From NCBI GenBank assembly GCA_024643385.1, contig JAHEMZ010000025.1, positions 1 to 37,822 of the forward strand: a stretch of 37,822 bases of DNA, in the 5' to 3' direction. Under the pieces are notes generated by a model. The model was not told the origin of the DNA. It saw only the letters and a list, made by a program, of their open reading frames with translations, and did no database searches. Origin of the DNA: Flavobacteriaceae bacterium (GTDB taxonomy: Bacteria > Bacteroidota > Bacteroidia > Flavobacteriales > Flavobacteriaceae). The position numbers and the translations under genes were made by a program. Below, in pieces: positions 6,142 through 15,157 of the stretch. Position 1 is the stretch's first letter. Each line of letters starts with the position of its first letter.

Positions 6142-7674
6142 ATGGCAAATTCAATAAAAATCCAATCGGCTTTAATTTCTGTATTTCATAAAGATGGTCT
6201 TGCACCCATAGTGAAAAAGCTGGATCAATTGGGCGTAACTCTTTATTCTACGGGAGGTACTGAAAAATTTATAAATGATATGGGGATCAATGTGATCCCG
6301 GTTGAAGAAGTTACCGAATATCCTTCTATTCTGGGAGGAAGAGTAAAAACATTACACCCGAAAATATTTGGAGGAATTTTAAACCGGCAAGGGCATGAGG
6401 GCGATCGAATAGAAATGGATCAGTTCCAAATTCCTCAGCTGGACTTGATAATCGTTGATCTATATCCTTTTGAAAATACGGTTGCCTCGGGTGCTTCAGA
6501 ACAGGATATCATTGAAAAGATAGACATTGGTGGAATCTCTTTGATTCGTGCTGCTGCCAAAAACTTTAACGATACCTTTTGTGTTGCTTCCAGGGAGGAT
6601 TATGAACAAGTATTAGAGATCATTTCTGAAAATAATGGGACGACAACATGGGAGCAAAGACGCTATTTTGCGGCAAAGGCATTTAACGTATCTTCCAATT
6701 ACGACACGGCAATTTTCAATTATTTTAATGCTATTGCCGAAATTCCAGCATTAAAGGTAAGTGAAACACAGGGGCAGGTTTTACGTTATGGAGAGAATCC
6801 TCATCAGAAAGGCTATTTCTATGGAGATTTTGATGCTATGTTCGATAAATTACACGGAAAGGAATTAAGTTATAATAATCTTTTGGACGTTGATGCGGCT
6901 GTAAATCTTATCGGTGAATTTATGGGAGAACAGCCTACTTTCGCTATATTAAAGCATAATAACGCATGTGGGATTGCACAGAGAGACACCATTAAAAAGG
7001 CCTATTTGGATGCCTTGGCCGGAGATCCTGTTTCTGCTTTTGGTGGGATTTTAATTAGCAATACTCAAATTGATTCGGCTACAGCGGAAGAGATCAATCA
7101 ACTTTTCTGTGAGGTCGTCATTGCGCCTTCCTATAGTTCTGAGGCTCTTGATATTCTGAAAGGAAAAAAGAATAGAATTATTTTGGTGCAAAAGTTATTT
7201 CAGCTGCCTCAAAATACCCTTAGAACTTGTTTAAATGGCACCTTGGTCCAAGATCGTGACAATTTAACTGATACCCTGGGGAATTTAACGGAAGCCACTC
7301 ACAATAAACCTACTAAGAATGAGTTAGATGACTTGTTATTTGCCTCTAAGGTATGTAAGCATACAAAATCCAATACCATTGTATTGGCCAAGAACAAACA
7401 ACTCTTCGCCAGCGGTACCGGTCAAACCTCCAGAGTGGATGCTTTACGCCAAGCAATTGATAAGGCAAATTCATTTCAATTTGATCTTAAGGGAGCGGTA
7501 ATGGCCAGTGATGCATTTTTCCCTTTTCCCGATTGTGTTGAGATCGCAGACAAGGCAGGAATCACTGCGGTAATTCAACCGGGGGGATCAATTAAAGATC
7601 AATTGAGCGTTGATTATTGCAACCAACATAACTTATCAATGGTATTTACAGGTGTGCGCCATTTTAAGCATTAA
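6142..7674 (+). CDS. purH: Bifunctional AICAR formyltransferase / IMP cyclohydrolase
   Basis: 510 residues, the usual length. It catalyses the last two steps of purine synthesis, AICAR to FAICAR to IMP, in the cytosol. The N-terminal MGS-like IMP cyclohydrolase domain (about 1-150) shows ALISVFHKDGL, YSTGGTEKFI, TEYPSILGGRVKTLHPKI and IIVDLYPFENT. The C-terminal formyltransferase domain shows LRYGENPHQKG, ILKHNNACG, DPVSAFGGI, ASDAFFPFPDC and a terminal GVRHFKH. The catalytic Lys-His pair is in KHNNACG. Start: MANSIKIQSA fits the family; the 10-codon upstream extension does not. It stands alone upstream of the mre cluster, which has its own promoter box 7 bases after the purH stop. Confidence 0.97.
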   Translation: MANSIKIQSALISVFHKDGLAPIVKKLDQLGVTLYSTGGTEKFINDMGINVIPVEEVTEYPSILGGRVKTLHPKIFGGILNRQGHEGDRIEMDQFQIPQLDLIIVDLYPFENTVASGASEQDIIEKIDIGGISLIRAAAKNFNDTFCVASREDYEQVLEIISENNGTTTWEQRRYFAAKAFNVSSNYDTAIFNYFNAIAEIPALKVSETQGQVLRYGENPHQKGYFYGDFDAMFDKLHGKELSYNNLLDVDAAVNLIGEFMGEQPTFAILKHNNACGIAQRDTIKKAYLDALAGDPVSAFGGILISNTQIDSATAEEINQLFCEVVIAPSYSSEALDILKGKKNRIILVQKLFQLPQNTLRTCLNGTLVQDRDNLTDTLGNLTEATHNKPTKNELDDLLFASKVCKHTKSNTIVLAKNKQLFASGTGQTSRVDALRQAIDKANSFQFDLKGAVMASDAFFPFPDCVEIADKAGITAVIQPGGSIKDQLSVDYCNQHNLSMVFTGVRHFKH

Positions 7675-7681
7675 ATTTTGT

Positions 7682-7689
7682 TACATTTG
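7682..7689 (+). promoter_or_regulatory. -7 box TACATTTG for the mreB operon
   Basis: A full TAnnTTTG match in the 56-base purH-mreB gap, 41 bases before the mreB ATG at 7731. Confidence 0.5.
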
Positions 7690-7730
7690 TAAGTATACTT
7701 AGCCTATAATAATTTAGAAATTTAACCACT

Positions 7731-8759
7731 ATGGGATTTTTTGATTTTCTCACTGAAGAAATAGCCATCGACCTCGGAACTGCCAATACCCTTATCATTC
7801 ATAATGACAAGGTGGTAGTCGATGCCCCTTCCATCGTTGCCCGTGATCGAATTACAGGCAAAATAATTGCTGTCGGACGAGAAGCCGCTCGTATGCAAGG
7901 GAAAACGCACGAGAACATCAAAACCATTCGACCTCTGAAAGACGGTGTGATCGCGGATTTTGATGCAAGTGAGAAAATGATCAATATGTTCATTAAAGAT
8001 ATTCCGGCACTAAAGAAAAGATGGCTTACCCCCTCTTTGCGAATGGTAATCTGTATTCCAAGTGGTATTACAGAAGTAGAAATGAGAGCGGTGAAGGAAA
8101 GTGCCGAGCGGGTAAATGGTAAAGAGGTTTATCTAATTCATGAACCAATGGCAGCAGCCATTGGAATTGGAGTCGATATCATGCAACCAAAAGGTAATAT
8201 GATTGTGGATATCGGAGGTGGAACTACTGAAATTGCGGTAATTGCACTTGGGGGAATTGTATGTGATAAGTCGGTAAAAATCGCAGGAGATGTTTTCACA
8301 AATGATATTGTGTATTATATGCGAACTCAACACAACCTTTACGTTGGGGAACGTACCGCTGAAAAAATAAAAATTCAAATTGGTGCTGCTACGGAAGATT
8401 TAGAACTACCGCCGGACGATATGGCCGTGCAGGGTAGAGATCTTTTAACGGGAAAACCTAAACAAGTGCTAGCCACATATCGGGAAATTGCAAAGGCTTT
8501 AGACAAATCAATTTTAAGAATTGAGGACGCTGTAATGGAAACCCTTTCGCAAACTCCACCTGAATTAGCTGCAGACATCTATAATACGGGGATCTATTTA
8601 GCGGGAGGGGGTTCGATGCTAAGAGGATTGGATAAAAGACTTTCTCTAAAAACCGACCTGCCTGTTTATATCGCAGAGGATCCGCTTCGTGCCGTTGTTC
8701 GTGGCACAGGTATCTGCCTCAAAAACCTCACTAAATTTAAAAGTGTATTGATTAAATAA
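7731..8759 (+). CDS. mreB: Rod shape-determining protein MreB
   Basis: 342-residue bacterial actin that polymerises under the inner membrane and guides lateral wall synthesis. Actin-fold nucleotide motifs are present: phosphate 1 IAIDLGTANT (about 12-21), phosphate 2 DIGGGTTEIAVI (about 161-172) and the adenosine-site LAGGGSMLRGLD (about 290-301). ERVNGKEVYLIHEPMAAAIG is also typical. It is the first gene of mreB-mreC-mreD-mrdA-rodA, the canonical elongasome order, with 18 bases to mreC. Nothing is missing. Confidence 0.98.
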   Translation: MGFFDFLTEEIAIDLGTANTLIIHNDKVVVDAPSIVARDRITGKIIAVGREAARMQGKTHENIKTIRPLKDGVIADFDASEKMINMFIKDIPALKKRWLTPSLRMVICIPSGITEVEMRAVKESAERVNGKEVYLIHEPMAAAIGIGVDIMQPKGNMIVDIGGGTTEIAVIALGGIVCDKSVKIAGDVFTNDIVYYMRTQHNLYVGERTAEKIKIQIGAATEDLELPPDDMAVQGRDLLTGKPKQVLATYREIAKALDKSILRIEDAVMETLSQTPPELAADIYNTGIYLAGGGSMLRGLDKRLSLKTDLPVYIAEDPLRAVVRGTGICLKNLTKFKSVLIK

Positions 8760-8777
8760 GAAAAGGAATATCCCACA

Positions 8778-9605
8778 ATGCAACAGATAATTGATTTCTT
8801 CATTCGGAATAAAAATTTCCTGTTGTTTTTTGTTCTTTTTATAACGGCCGTAATTGTTACAGTCAATTCGCACTCCTATCATAAAAACCGATATGTCAGT
8901 TCTGCGAATTTTGTTTCGGGAAGTATCTTTTCACTAAAAAGTTCTGTTACCGACTATTTCGATCTGAAAGAACAGAATGAAAAATTGAGTGAAGAGAACA
9001 GAAGATTGCGCTCTTGGCTTCAAAACGCAAAAACATCGATTCCTGAGATAGATTCTAGTCATATTTCAACCTCCAATAATTTTTCCATTTTGGGCGCACG
9101 TGTTATAAATAATAGTTTTTCCAAGACTAAAAATCAAATTACACTTGATCAAGGTCGCAAGGAAGGTGTTGTTATTGATATGGGCGTAATCTCGTCTGAA
9201 GGCATTGTAGGCATAGTGAGTCATGTCTCAGAAAATTATGCTTCCGTTCAATCGGTACTCAATACAAAAAGTCAAATAGTCGCTAAATTCAAAAAATCAA
9301 ATCACTTCGGGACTTTGGTATGGAATGCAAAGAAACCCAATATTGTTCAACTGAAGGAAATCCCTCGGATCGCTCCGGTTGCGATTGGTGACACCATAGT
9401 CACGGATGGTAAATCTGCCATTTTCCCTGCAGGAATTCTAATAGGTACCGTAAAAGATTTTGAAATAGAGGAAGTGGGTGACTATTACCGAATAAATGTG
9501 GAACTTTTTACAGATATGACAAGCGTTAAGTTTGTTTATCTGGTTTCAATAAAAGACGCGGCCGATATTAAAGAACTTGAAAAGGAAGCGCAAGATGTGG
9601 AATAA
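8778..9605 (+). CDS. mreC: Rod shape-determining protein MreC
   Basis: 275-residue bitopic elongasome scaffold. It has a membrane anchor at about 13-32 (FLLFFVLFITAVIVTVN), a coiled coil at about 63-83 (LKEQNEKLSEENRRLRSWL) and then the periplasmic double beta-barrel with the usual ARVINNSFSKTKNQITLDQG, GVISSEGIVGIVS and SKSQIVAKFKKSNHFG-like segments. It links MreB to PBP2/RodA. Its last 11 bases overlap mreD. Confidence 0.95.
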   Translation: MQQIIDFFIRNKNFLLFFVLFITAVIVTVNSHSYHKNRYVSSANFVSGSIFSLKSSVTDYFDLKEQNEKLSEENRRLRSWLQNAKTSIPEIDSSHISTSNNFSILGARVINNSFSKTKNQITLDQGRKEGVVIDMGVISSEGIVGIVSHVSENYASVQSVLNTKSQIVAKFKKSNHFGTLVWNAKKPNIVQLKEIPRIAPVAIGDTIVTDGKSAIFPAGILIGTVKDFEIEEVGDYYRINVELFTDMTSVKFVYLVSIKDAADIKELEKEAQDVE

Positions 9606-10098
9606 TGAAATCTTACAGAATGTTGTTCGTTTTATTGTGTTAGCACTTTTACAAGTGTTATTATTGGATCATATTAACTTTTTAGGATATATCAATCCAT
9701 ACTTATACGTTTACTTTATCTTATTGTTCCCATTGACCGGTAACAAGGCACTACTTATTTTCTTAAGTTTTTTATTGGGACTTACTATGGATACCTTTAA
9801 CGATTCGGGAGGTATTCATGCAGGTGCTTCTGTCTTTATTGCGTGGGTTCGACCTGTAATGCTAAAGTTTTCATTTGGGGTGAGCTATGAATATAACACA
9901 GTGAAAGTAAGTTCAGCGTCCTTTTCCCAGCAACTATTTTATATACTGGGTATGGTATTGCTGCATCATATGATGCTATTTGCTTTAGAGATTTTTAACG
10001 TTGAACAAATACTTTTAATTCTAAAATCAACGTTGTTTTCAGGTGTCTTCAGTACGATACTGATATTCTGCACGCTTTATCTGTTTAGCCGAAAATAG
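9595..10098 (+). CDS. mreD: Rod shape-determining protein MreD
   Basis: 167-residue polytopic membrane protein with five or six hydrophobic segments, including an acidic/glycine patch LTMDTFNDSGGIHAGAS like that of other MreD proteins. I start it at ATG 9595, inside the last codons of mreC (11-base overlap). The longer reading from 9577 adds only a basic run copied from mreC out of frame. MreD is poorly conserved, so the call relies partly on its position between mreC and mrdA. Confidence 0.92.
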   Translation: MWNNEILQNVVRFIVLALLQVLLLDHINFLGYINPYLYVYFILLFPLTGNKALLIFLSFLLGLTMDTFNDSGGIHAGASVFIAWVRPVMLKFSFGVSYEYNTVKVSSASFSQQLFYILGMVLLHHMMLFALEIFNVEQILLILKSTLFSGVFSTILIFCTLYLFSRK

Positions 10099-10100
10099 TA

Positions 10101-11966
10101 ATGAGAAAGATTTTACTTCTTTTGGTGGTTTTAATAACCGGGGTGGTATTCACCGCGCGGCTTTTCTATCTCCAAATTTACAATTCTTCCTATCGGCAGT
10201 TATCAGAAAACAATGCCATAAAAGTGGTTTATGACTATCCGCAGAGAGGTTATATTTTTGATCGAAACGGAAACTTATTGGTTTCCAATCAACCCTCTTA
10301 TGACGTAATGGTAATTCCAAAGGACGTGAAACCCCTAGACACTTTGGAGTTCTGCCAATTACTTCGTATAACCAAAAATGATTTCATTCGAATCCTCGAT
10401 AAAGCCAGAGTCTATTCCCCTCGACTTCCATCGGTAGTCATTCCGCAATTAACCAAGAGCGAATATGCGGCTCTTTCAGAAAAAATGTATAAATACGCAG
10501 GATTTTATATTCAAAAGAGATCGTTACGTGATTATCAAGTAGATCATTCTGCCAACGTGCTGGGTTATATTTCTGAAGTAAACGAGCGTATTATTGAGCA
10601 CAACCCTTATTATCAAATGGGCGAACTGATAGGAATGGGTGGTGTTGAAAAACAATATGAAGACATTTTAAGAGGGAACAAGGGTGTAAAGTATATACAA
10701 AAGGATCGTTTTAATAGAGATATTGGGCCCTATAAGGAAGGTGTTTTTGATACATTACCCACTCGTGGAAATGACATTATGCTTACCATTGATGCAGCTC
10801 TTCAGCAATACGGGGAAGAGTTAATGAAGAACAAGCGAGGAGGAATTGTAGCTTTGGAACCACAAACCGGTGAGATCCTGGCTTTAGTAGCTGCTCCAAA
10901 TTACGATCCTTCTCTTTTAGTTGGGCGCGAACGGTCGAAAAATTTCACAAAGTTGTATTATGACACCATTGCAAAACCATTATTCGACAGAGTATTGCAA
11001 GGAGAATATCCTCCCGGGTCCCCTTTTAAAACACTTACAGCCCTAATTGGTCTACAGGAAGGGGTCATAGATCTGGACGAACGCATCTACTGTCATGGTG
11101 GTTATACTTACGGGAAACGCAAACTGGGCTGCCACCATCACCCCACCCCTCTGGCAATGATCGGTGGAATTGCGAACTCCTGCAATGCTTACTTTGCCAC
11201 GGTGTACAGACGAACCATAGACAAATACGACACCCCTCAAGAGGGTATTGATCATTGGCGCAATCACCTACTCAGTTTTGGACTGGGTGACTATTTAGGT
11301 TATGATCTACCTGCAGGAAATAAAGGGAACATCCCTAATTCAGGTTACTACAATAGGGCTTATCAATATCCTACTTACAAATGGTATTCAGCGGCAACTA
11401 TTTCAAATTCCATTGGACAAGGAGAAGTCTTGTTAACTCCTATGCAAATGGTCAATTTCACAGCAATCATAGCGAATAGAGGTTATTTTTATCGGCCACA
11501 TATCATTAAGAATATAATGGGTGCGGATAGTATCCCGGCCAAATACAAAGAAAAACATATAACAACGGTAGATCCCAAATATTTCGAACCCGTAGTGGAA
11601 GGAATGAATGAGGTGTATAATTACGGAACGGCCTCCCATATTGGAGTCCCGGGAATTGAAGTTTGCGGAAAAACAGGAACTGCTGAAAATTACATTCGAG
11701 TGAATGGCAAGAGAATGCAATTGACAGATCATTCTGTTTTTGTAGCATTCGCACCCATGGACAATCCGAAGATCGCCATAGCTGTTTTTGTTGAAAATGG
11801 TTATTGGGGATCCCGTTGGGCGGGTCGAATTGCAGGCTTGATGATTGAAAAATATCTGAAGGGAGAAATTACCCGTAAGGATATGGAAAATTTTGTGCTG
11901 AACGGAAGCTTAATGGACGAATACGAAAAACCCTACTCGGGAAAACCCTTTAATATTAACCATTAG
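10101..11966 (+). CDS. mrdA: Penicillin-binding protein 2 (elongasome transpeptidase)
   Basis: 621-residue class B PBP that cross-links peptidoglycan during elongation, paired with RodA. It has an N-terminal membrane anchor (about 4-22), a pedestal or dimerisation domain with YPQRGYIFDRNGNLL and LGYISEV, and a transpeptidase domain with all three active-site motifs: SxxK as SPFK (Ser307, Lys310), SxN as SCN in IANSCNAYF, and KTG in CGKTGTAEN. SIGQGE and ALEPQTGEILAL are further family marks. The gene begins 2 bases after mreD, and its TAG stop shares a base with the rodA GTG start. Confidence 0.97.
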   Translation: MRKILLLLVVLITGVVFTARLFYLQIYNSSYRQLSENNAIKVVYDYPQRGYIFDRNGNLLVSNQPSYDVMVIPKDVKPLDTLEFCQLLRITKNDFIRILDKARVYSPRLPSVVIPQLTKSEYAALSEKMYKYAGFYIQKRSLRDYQVDHSANVLGYISEVNERIIEHNPYYQMGELIGMGGVEKQYEDILRGNKGVKYIQKDRFNRDIGPYKEGVFDTLPTRGNDIMLTIDAALQQYGEELMKNKRGGIVALEPQTGEILALVAAPNYDPSLLVGRERSKNFTKLYYDTIAKPLFDRVLQGEYPPGSPFKTLTALIGLQEGVIDLDERIYCHGGYTYGKRKLGCHHHPTPLAMIGGIANSCNAYFATVYRRTIDKYDTPQEGIDHWRNHLLSFGLGDYLGYDLPAGNKGNIPNSGYYNRAYQYPTYKWYSAATISNSIGQGEVLLTPMQMVNFTAIIANRGYFYRPHIIKNIMGADSIPAKYKEKHITTVDPKYFEPVVEGMNEVYNYGTASHIGVPGIEVCGKTGTAENYIRVNGKRMQLTDHSVFVAFAPMDNPKIAIAVFVENGYWGSRWAGRIAGLMIEKYLKGEITRKDMENFVLNGSLMDEYEKPYSGKPFNINH

Positions 11967-13228
11967 TGGGAGTCGTAAGTCGAAATATACGATTCGATTG
12001 GTGGACTATTATCCTCTATTTACTATTGATCTTGGTAGGTTGGATGAATATTTACTCTGCCTCTTTAACCGATGTGTCAACTACCATTTTCGATTTCAAT
12101 CAAATCTATGGGAAACAACTTTTATGGATAGGGATGAGTTTTATACTCATCGTATTCATCTTGGCAATAGACGTTAAATTTTACGAGCGATTTTCGAGCC
12201 TTATCTATATCATTTCACTGTTCTCCTTACTGGGACTTTTTGTTTTGGGTAAAAATGTAAATGGGGCTACTTCATGGTACGCCTTTGGAGGATTCGGGAT
12301 ACAGCCCAGTGAATTTGCGAAAGCTGCAACGGCACTCGCTTTGGGAAAATATGTGAGTGATATTCAAACAAATATGAAGGAATTTCAGCATCAATTCCGT
12401 GCCTTTTTGATCATTATCATTCCTGCCTTACTAATAGTGCCACAACCCGATCCGGGCAGTGCTTTAGTGTATGCTGCATTTATTTTTCCTCTTTATCGGG
12501 AAGGTCTCAATTATATTTTTGTGCTTTTGGGTTTTCTAATGGCCTGTCTATTTGTAGGTACACTGGTTATTGGTGTTAATTGGATGATCTTGACGATCGT
12601 TCTATTGGCATTACTTCATTTACTCTATCTGAAGCGAAGAAAGAAAAAAGTCAAATTGAAGCAATATATCCTTCCAGTTTTGTTGGCTATTGGAGTGACC
12701 TTTTCAGTGAGTTATGTGTTTAACTCCGTTTTTGAACAACGACATAGAGATCGTTTTAATATCGTTTTGGGAAAAGAAGTCGATGCTAAAGGAATTGGTT
12801 ACAATACCAATCAAAGTGAAATTGCCATTGGTAGTGGAGGATGGAACGGAAAAGGTTGGTTACAAGGAACGCAGACCAAAGGAAATTTTGTCCCGGAACA
12901 ACATACAGATTATATCTTTAGTACCATCGGTGAAGAATGGGGTTTTCTCGGATCGGTGACCGTTGTGTTGCTTTTTATATTTTTAATCATTCGAATTCTA
13001 GTTCTTTCTGAGCGTCAGAAAACAACTTTTGGGCGAGTCTACGGATACAGCGTGGCCTCCATCCTTTTTTTCCACTTTCTAGTCAATGTAGGAATGGTCA
13101 TAGGCCTTTTACCCACCATTGGAATTCCTCTCCCTTTCATTAGTTACGGAGGATCAAGTTTGTGGGGATTTACCATTCTCCTGTTTATTTTTGTAAAACT
13201 TGATGCCTCCAACTACATCAATCGTTAG
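11966..13228 (+). CDS. rodA: SEDS glycosyltransferase RodA, GTG start
   Basis: 420-residue polytopic SEDS-family peptidoglycan polymerase of the elongasome. About ten membrane segments are visible. SEDS signatures include GVGWMNIYSAS-like text near residue 20, GGFGIQPSEFAKAA, PQPDPGSALVY with the conserved Asp, GGWNGKGWLQGTQTKG, VPEQHTDYIFSTIGEEWGF and LPFISYGGSS. The start is GTG at 11966, overlapping the mrdA stop by one base (TAGTG), which indicates translational coupling; no nearby ATG gives a complete first helix. A basic cytoplasmic loop (KRRKKKVKLK) lies mid-protein. The stop codon overlaps the stop of the convergent nuclease gene by 4 bases. Confidence 0.96.
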   Translation: MGVVSRNIRFDWWTIILYLLLILVGWMNIYSASLTDVSTTIFDFNQIYGKQLLWIGMSFILIVFILAIDVKFYERFSSLIYIISLFSLLGLFVLGKNVNGATSWYAFGGFGIQPSEFAKAATALALGKYVSDIQTNMKEFQHQFRAFLIIIIPALLIVPQPDPGSALVYAAFIFPLYREGLNYIFVLLGFLMACLFVGTLVIGVNWMILTIVLLALLHLLYLKRRKKKVKLKQYILPVLLAIGVTFSVSYVFNSVFEQRHRDRFNIVLGKEVDAKGIGYNTNQSEIAIGSGGWNGKGWLQGTQTKGNFVPEQHTDYIFSTIGEEWGFLGSVTVVLLFIFLIIRILVLSERQKTTFGRVYGYSVASILFFHFLVNVGMVIGLLPTIGIPLPFISYGGSSLWGFTILLFIFVKLDASNYINR

Positions 13229-14031
13229 TTTTTACCCCAACCTTTTAGATCTATCTTTGATTCAAGATCCATTTCCAGCGAATCCGGCAATTGCGGAAAA
13301 AAGTCGATCCCAGTTAGTTCCTCGATGTAATCTACCTTCTCCACATAATTGAAAAAGGAGTTCGAAGTCGGCCGATTTGGTATTAAAAAAGCGATAACCT
13401 TCACTCCATTCGCCGATTTGTTGAAAATTATTTTAAAGAATTGATCCGGAACTGACACCTCCTCATAACCTATGGAAGGCAAGCTCTTGTTTAGAACTCC
13501 ACCGGTGATCACATATACCCCATCATACTTCTTTGCCCACATACGTACCTTTTGTTCCAAAAAATTCCAAATCCCACTATTAAACTCTCGATTTTGTGGA
13601 CTAATATTGCTGGTCAAAAATGTTTCAGAATAAGCGTCATAAGAAAATCGGCGATCACCTGCCGGACATAAATGGCCTCTGTCGAATCCCGAATTTTTAT
13701 AGTTTCTCCAATCTGCCGATCCGGACTGTACCTTAGGGTCTTCCCTAAAATACGGCCTTTCAAATTCATTACTCCTCAGGTGATCACGTTGCAATTCGTA
13801 GGCCACCCATTCGGCTTGTTCGTGGTCTTCTCTATAGGACAAGGTATAAAAGTCATGCTGGATCATTATTCCCGAGGTTGAAGTGGGAAGCAGATCCGAA
13901 TCGAACTTGGTATTTAGGACCTCAACACTTTCCTTACTATTAGATAAACTATCCTTCGAAGTAATATCAATAGATTTTTCAATAAAAAAAATTACCGAAA
14001 TCACAAAAGTGAAAAGAAGAATGTATCGCAT
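13225..14031 (-). CDS. DNA/RNA non-specific endonuclease, membrane-anchored
   Basis: 268 residues from ATG 14031; a GTG four codons upstream (14043) is the alternative. A single N-terminal hydrophobic segment (about 3-18) suggests export, as a signal anchor or an uncleaved signal. The catalytic domain is the beta-beta-alpha-metal NUC family (Serratia nuclease, EndoG): DRGHLCPAGD carries the general-base His, and TSNISPQNREFNSGIW supplies the Mg2+-binding Asn. These enzymes cut DNA and RNA without sequence preference; a periplasmic or surface role in nucleic-acid scavenging is likely. It is the last gene of a unit with the OppC-like permease (17-base gap) and tail-specific protease. Its TAA overlaps the rodA stop tail to tail. 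Confidence 0.92.
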   Translation of the reverse strand: MRYILLFTFVISVIFFIEKSIDITSKDSLSNSKESVEVLNTKFDSDLLPTSTSGIMIQHDFYTLSYREDHEQAEWVAYELQRDHLRSNEFERPYFREDPKVQSGSADWRNYKNSGFDRGHLCPAGDRRFSYDAYSETFLTSNISPQNREFNSGIWNFLEQKVRMWAKKYDGVYVITGGVLNKSLPSIGYEEVSVPDQFFKIIFNKSANGVKVIAFLIPNRPTSNSFFNYVEKVDYIEELTGIDFFPQLPDSLEMDLESKIDLKGWGKN

Positions 14032-14048
14032 CTTAGTAGACACTTACG

Positions 14049-15152
14049 TTAGTTTTTAACATCCAATACATCTCTCAAAGCATTTCCTAACAACATAAAC
14101 GCAGTAACCATACTCATGATGGCGAGACCCGGTATGATTGCCAAATACGGCTTCCCTAATATAATATAGGAATAATGATCCTTTATGATCCCTCCCCAAC
14201 TGGGCATAGGAGGCTGAGCGCCTATGCCTAAAAAGCTCAATCCGCTTTCAATAAGTATGGCACTGGCAAAATTTGCCGCTGAAATGATAATAACGGGAGT
14301 CAGGCTATTGGGTAAAATATGATGTGTTACAATTCTCCAATTTGAATAACCCAACGCCTTTGCAGCAGTTACATATTGTAATTGTCGAACGCCCAAAACT
14401 TGACCTCTCACGACTCTTGCCACTTCCACCCACATAGTAAGTCCGACGGCAATAAACACTTGCCAAAACCCTTTCCCGAGCGCCAATGAAATTGCGATCA
14501 CTAATAGTAACGTTGGAATGGACCAAGTAACATTGATCAACCACATGATAGCAGCATCTATTTTTCCGCCAAAATAACCCGCTATAGCTCCTAAAGTCAC
14601 TCCAATGAGCAACGAAATAAAAACGGCCACAAACCCAATGGCCAGAGAAATTCTAATACCTACAAGCATCCTACTCAATAAGTCTCTGCCATATTTATCC
14701 GTGCCCAAAATAAATTTCTTCTGAGTGATGTATTGGCGGGGAATATCATTTACAGTAGTTGATCCTTTAAAAGCCGAAAGGGGAAACTCTTTATTCAATC
14801 CTTTGCTTCCATCAGGTGTATATTCAGTAATTTCAATGGCGTTATCAAGAAGGATAAAATCTTTAATGGGGATTTCTGAGTCGGTTGTTTTTTTACCCAG
14901 AAAAAATAAATCTATCCCTGATTGTTCACCCTCTTCCGATGGAATGGTTAACATATTGACTTCAAACCCGGGTGGCTTTGAATGAATGGAGAGATGCATT
15001 TGATTTGCATTCCTGGAATTGTCAGGAGCTAATTGATAGGCGAATATTGCAATTAGAACACAGACCACTAAGAAACTAAAACTAAAAACGCCCCAAAAGT
15101 TCCTTTTAAACTTTTGAAGCGCTAGTGTTCCTAATGAACCTGATTGAGGCAT
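14049..15152 (-). CDS. OppC/DppC-like ABC transporter permease
   Basis: 367-residue inner-membrane permease of the peptide/nickel (BPD) type. It has membrane segment 1 at about 20-41 (FSFSFLVVCVLIAIFAYQLA), an extracytoplasmic insert of roughly 100 residues, then the conserved core from LGTDKYGRDLLSRMLVG with about five more segments. The EAA loop that contacts the ATPase reads TAAKALGYSNWRIVTHHILPN, and the end SFLGIGAQPPMPSWG is typical of OppC. Usual OppC proteins are near 300 residues; the extra length is in the insert between segments 1 and 2. No OppB, ATPase or binding protein is adjacent. It lies 5 bases after the prc stop and 17 bases before the nuclease, so it is probably cotranscribed with both. 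Confidence 0.92.
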   Translation of the reverse strand: MPQSGSLGTLALQKFKRNFWGVFSFSFLVVCVLIAIFAYQLAPDNSRNANQMHLSIHSKPPGFEVNMLTIPSEEGEQSGIDLFFLGKKTTDSEIPIKDFILLDNAIEITEYTPDGSKGLNKEFPLSAFKGSTTVNDIPRQYITQKKFILGTDKYGRDLLSRMLVGIRISLAIGFVAVFISLLIGVTLGAIAGYFGGKIDAAIMWLINVTWSIPTLLLVIAISLALGKGFWQVFIAVGLTMWVEVARVVRGQVLGVRQLQYVTAAKALGYSNWRIVTHHILPNSLTPVIIISAANFASAILIESGLSFLGIGAQPPMPSWGGIIKDHYSYIILGKPYLAIIPGLAIMSMVTAFMLLGNALRDVLDVKN

Positions 15153-15157
15153 TTTTT

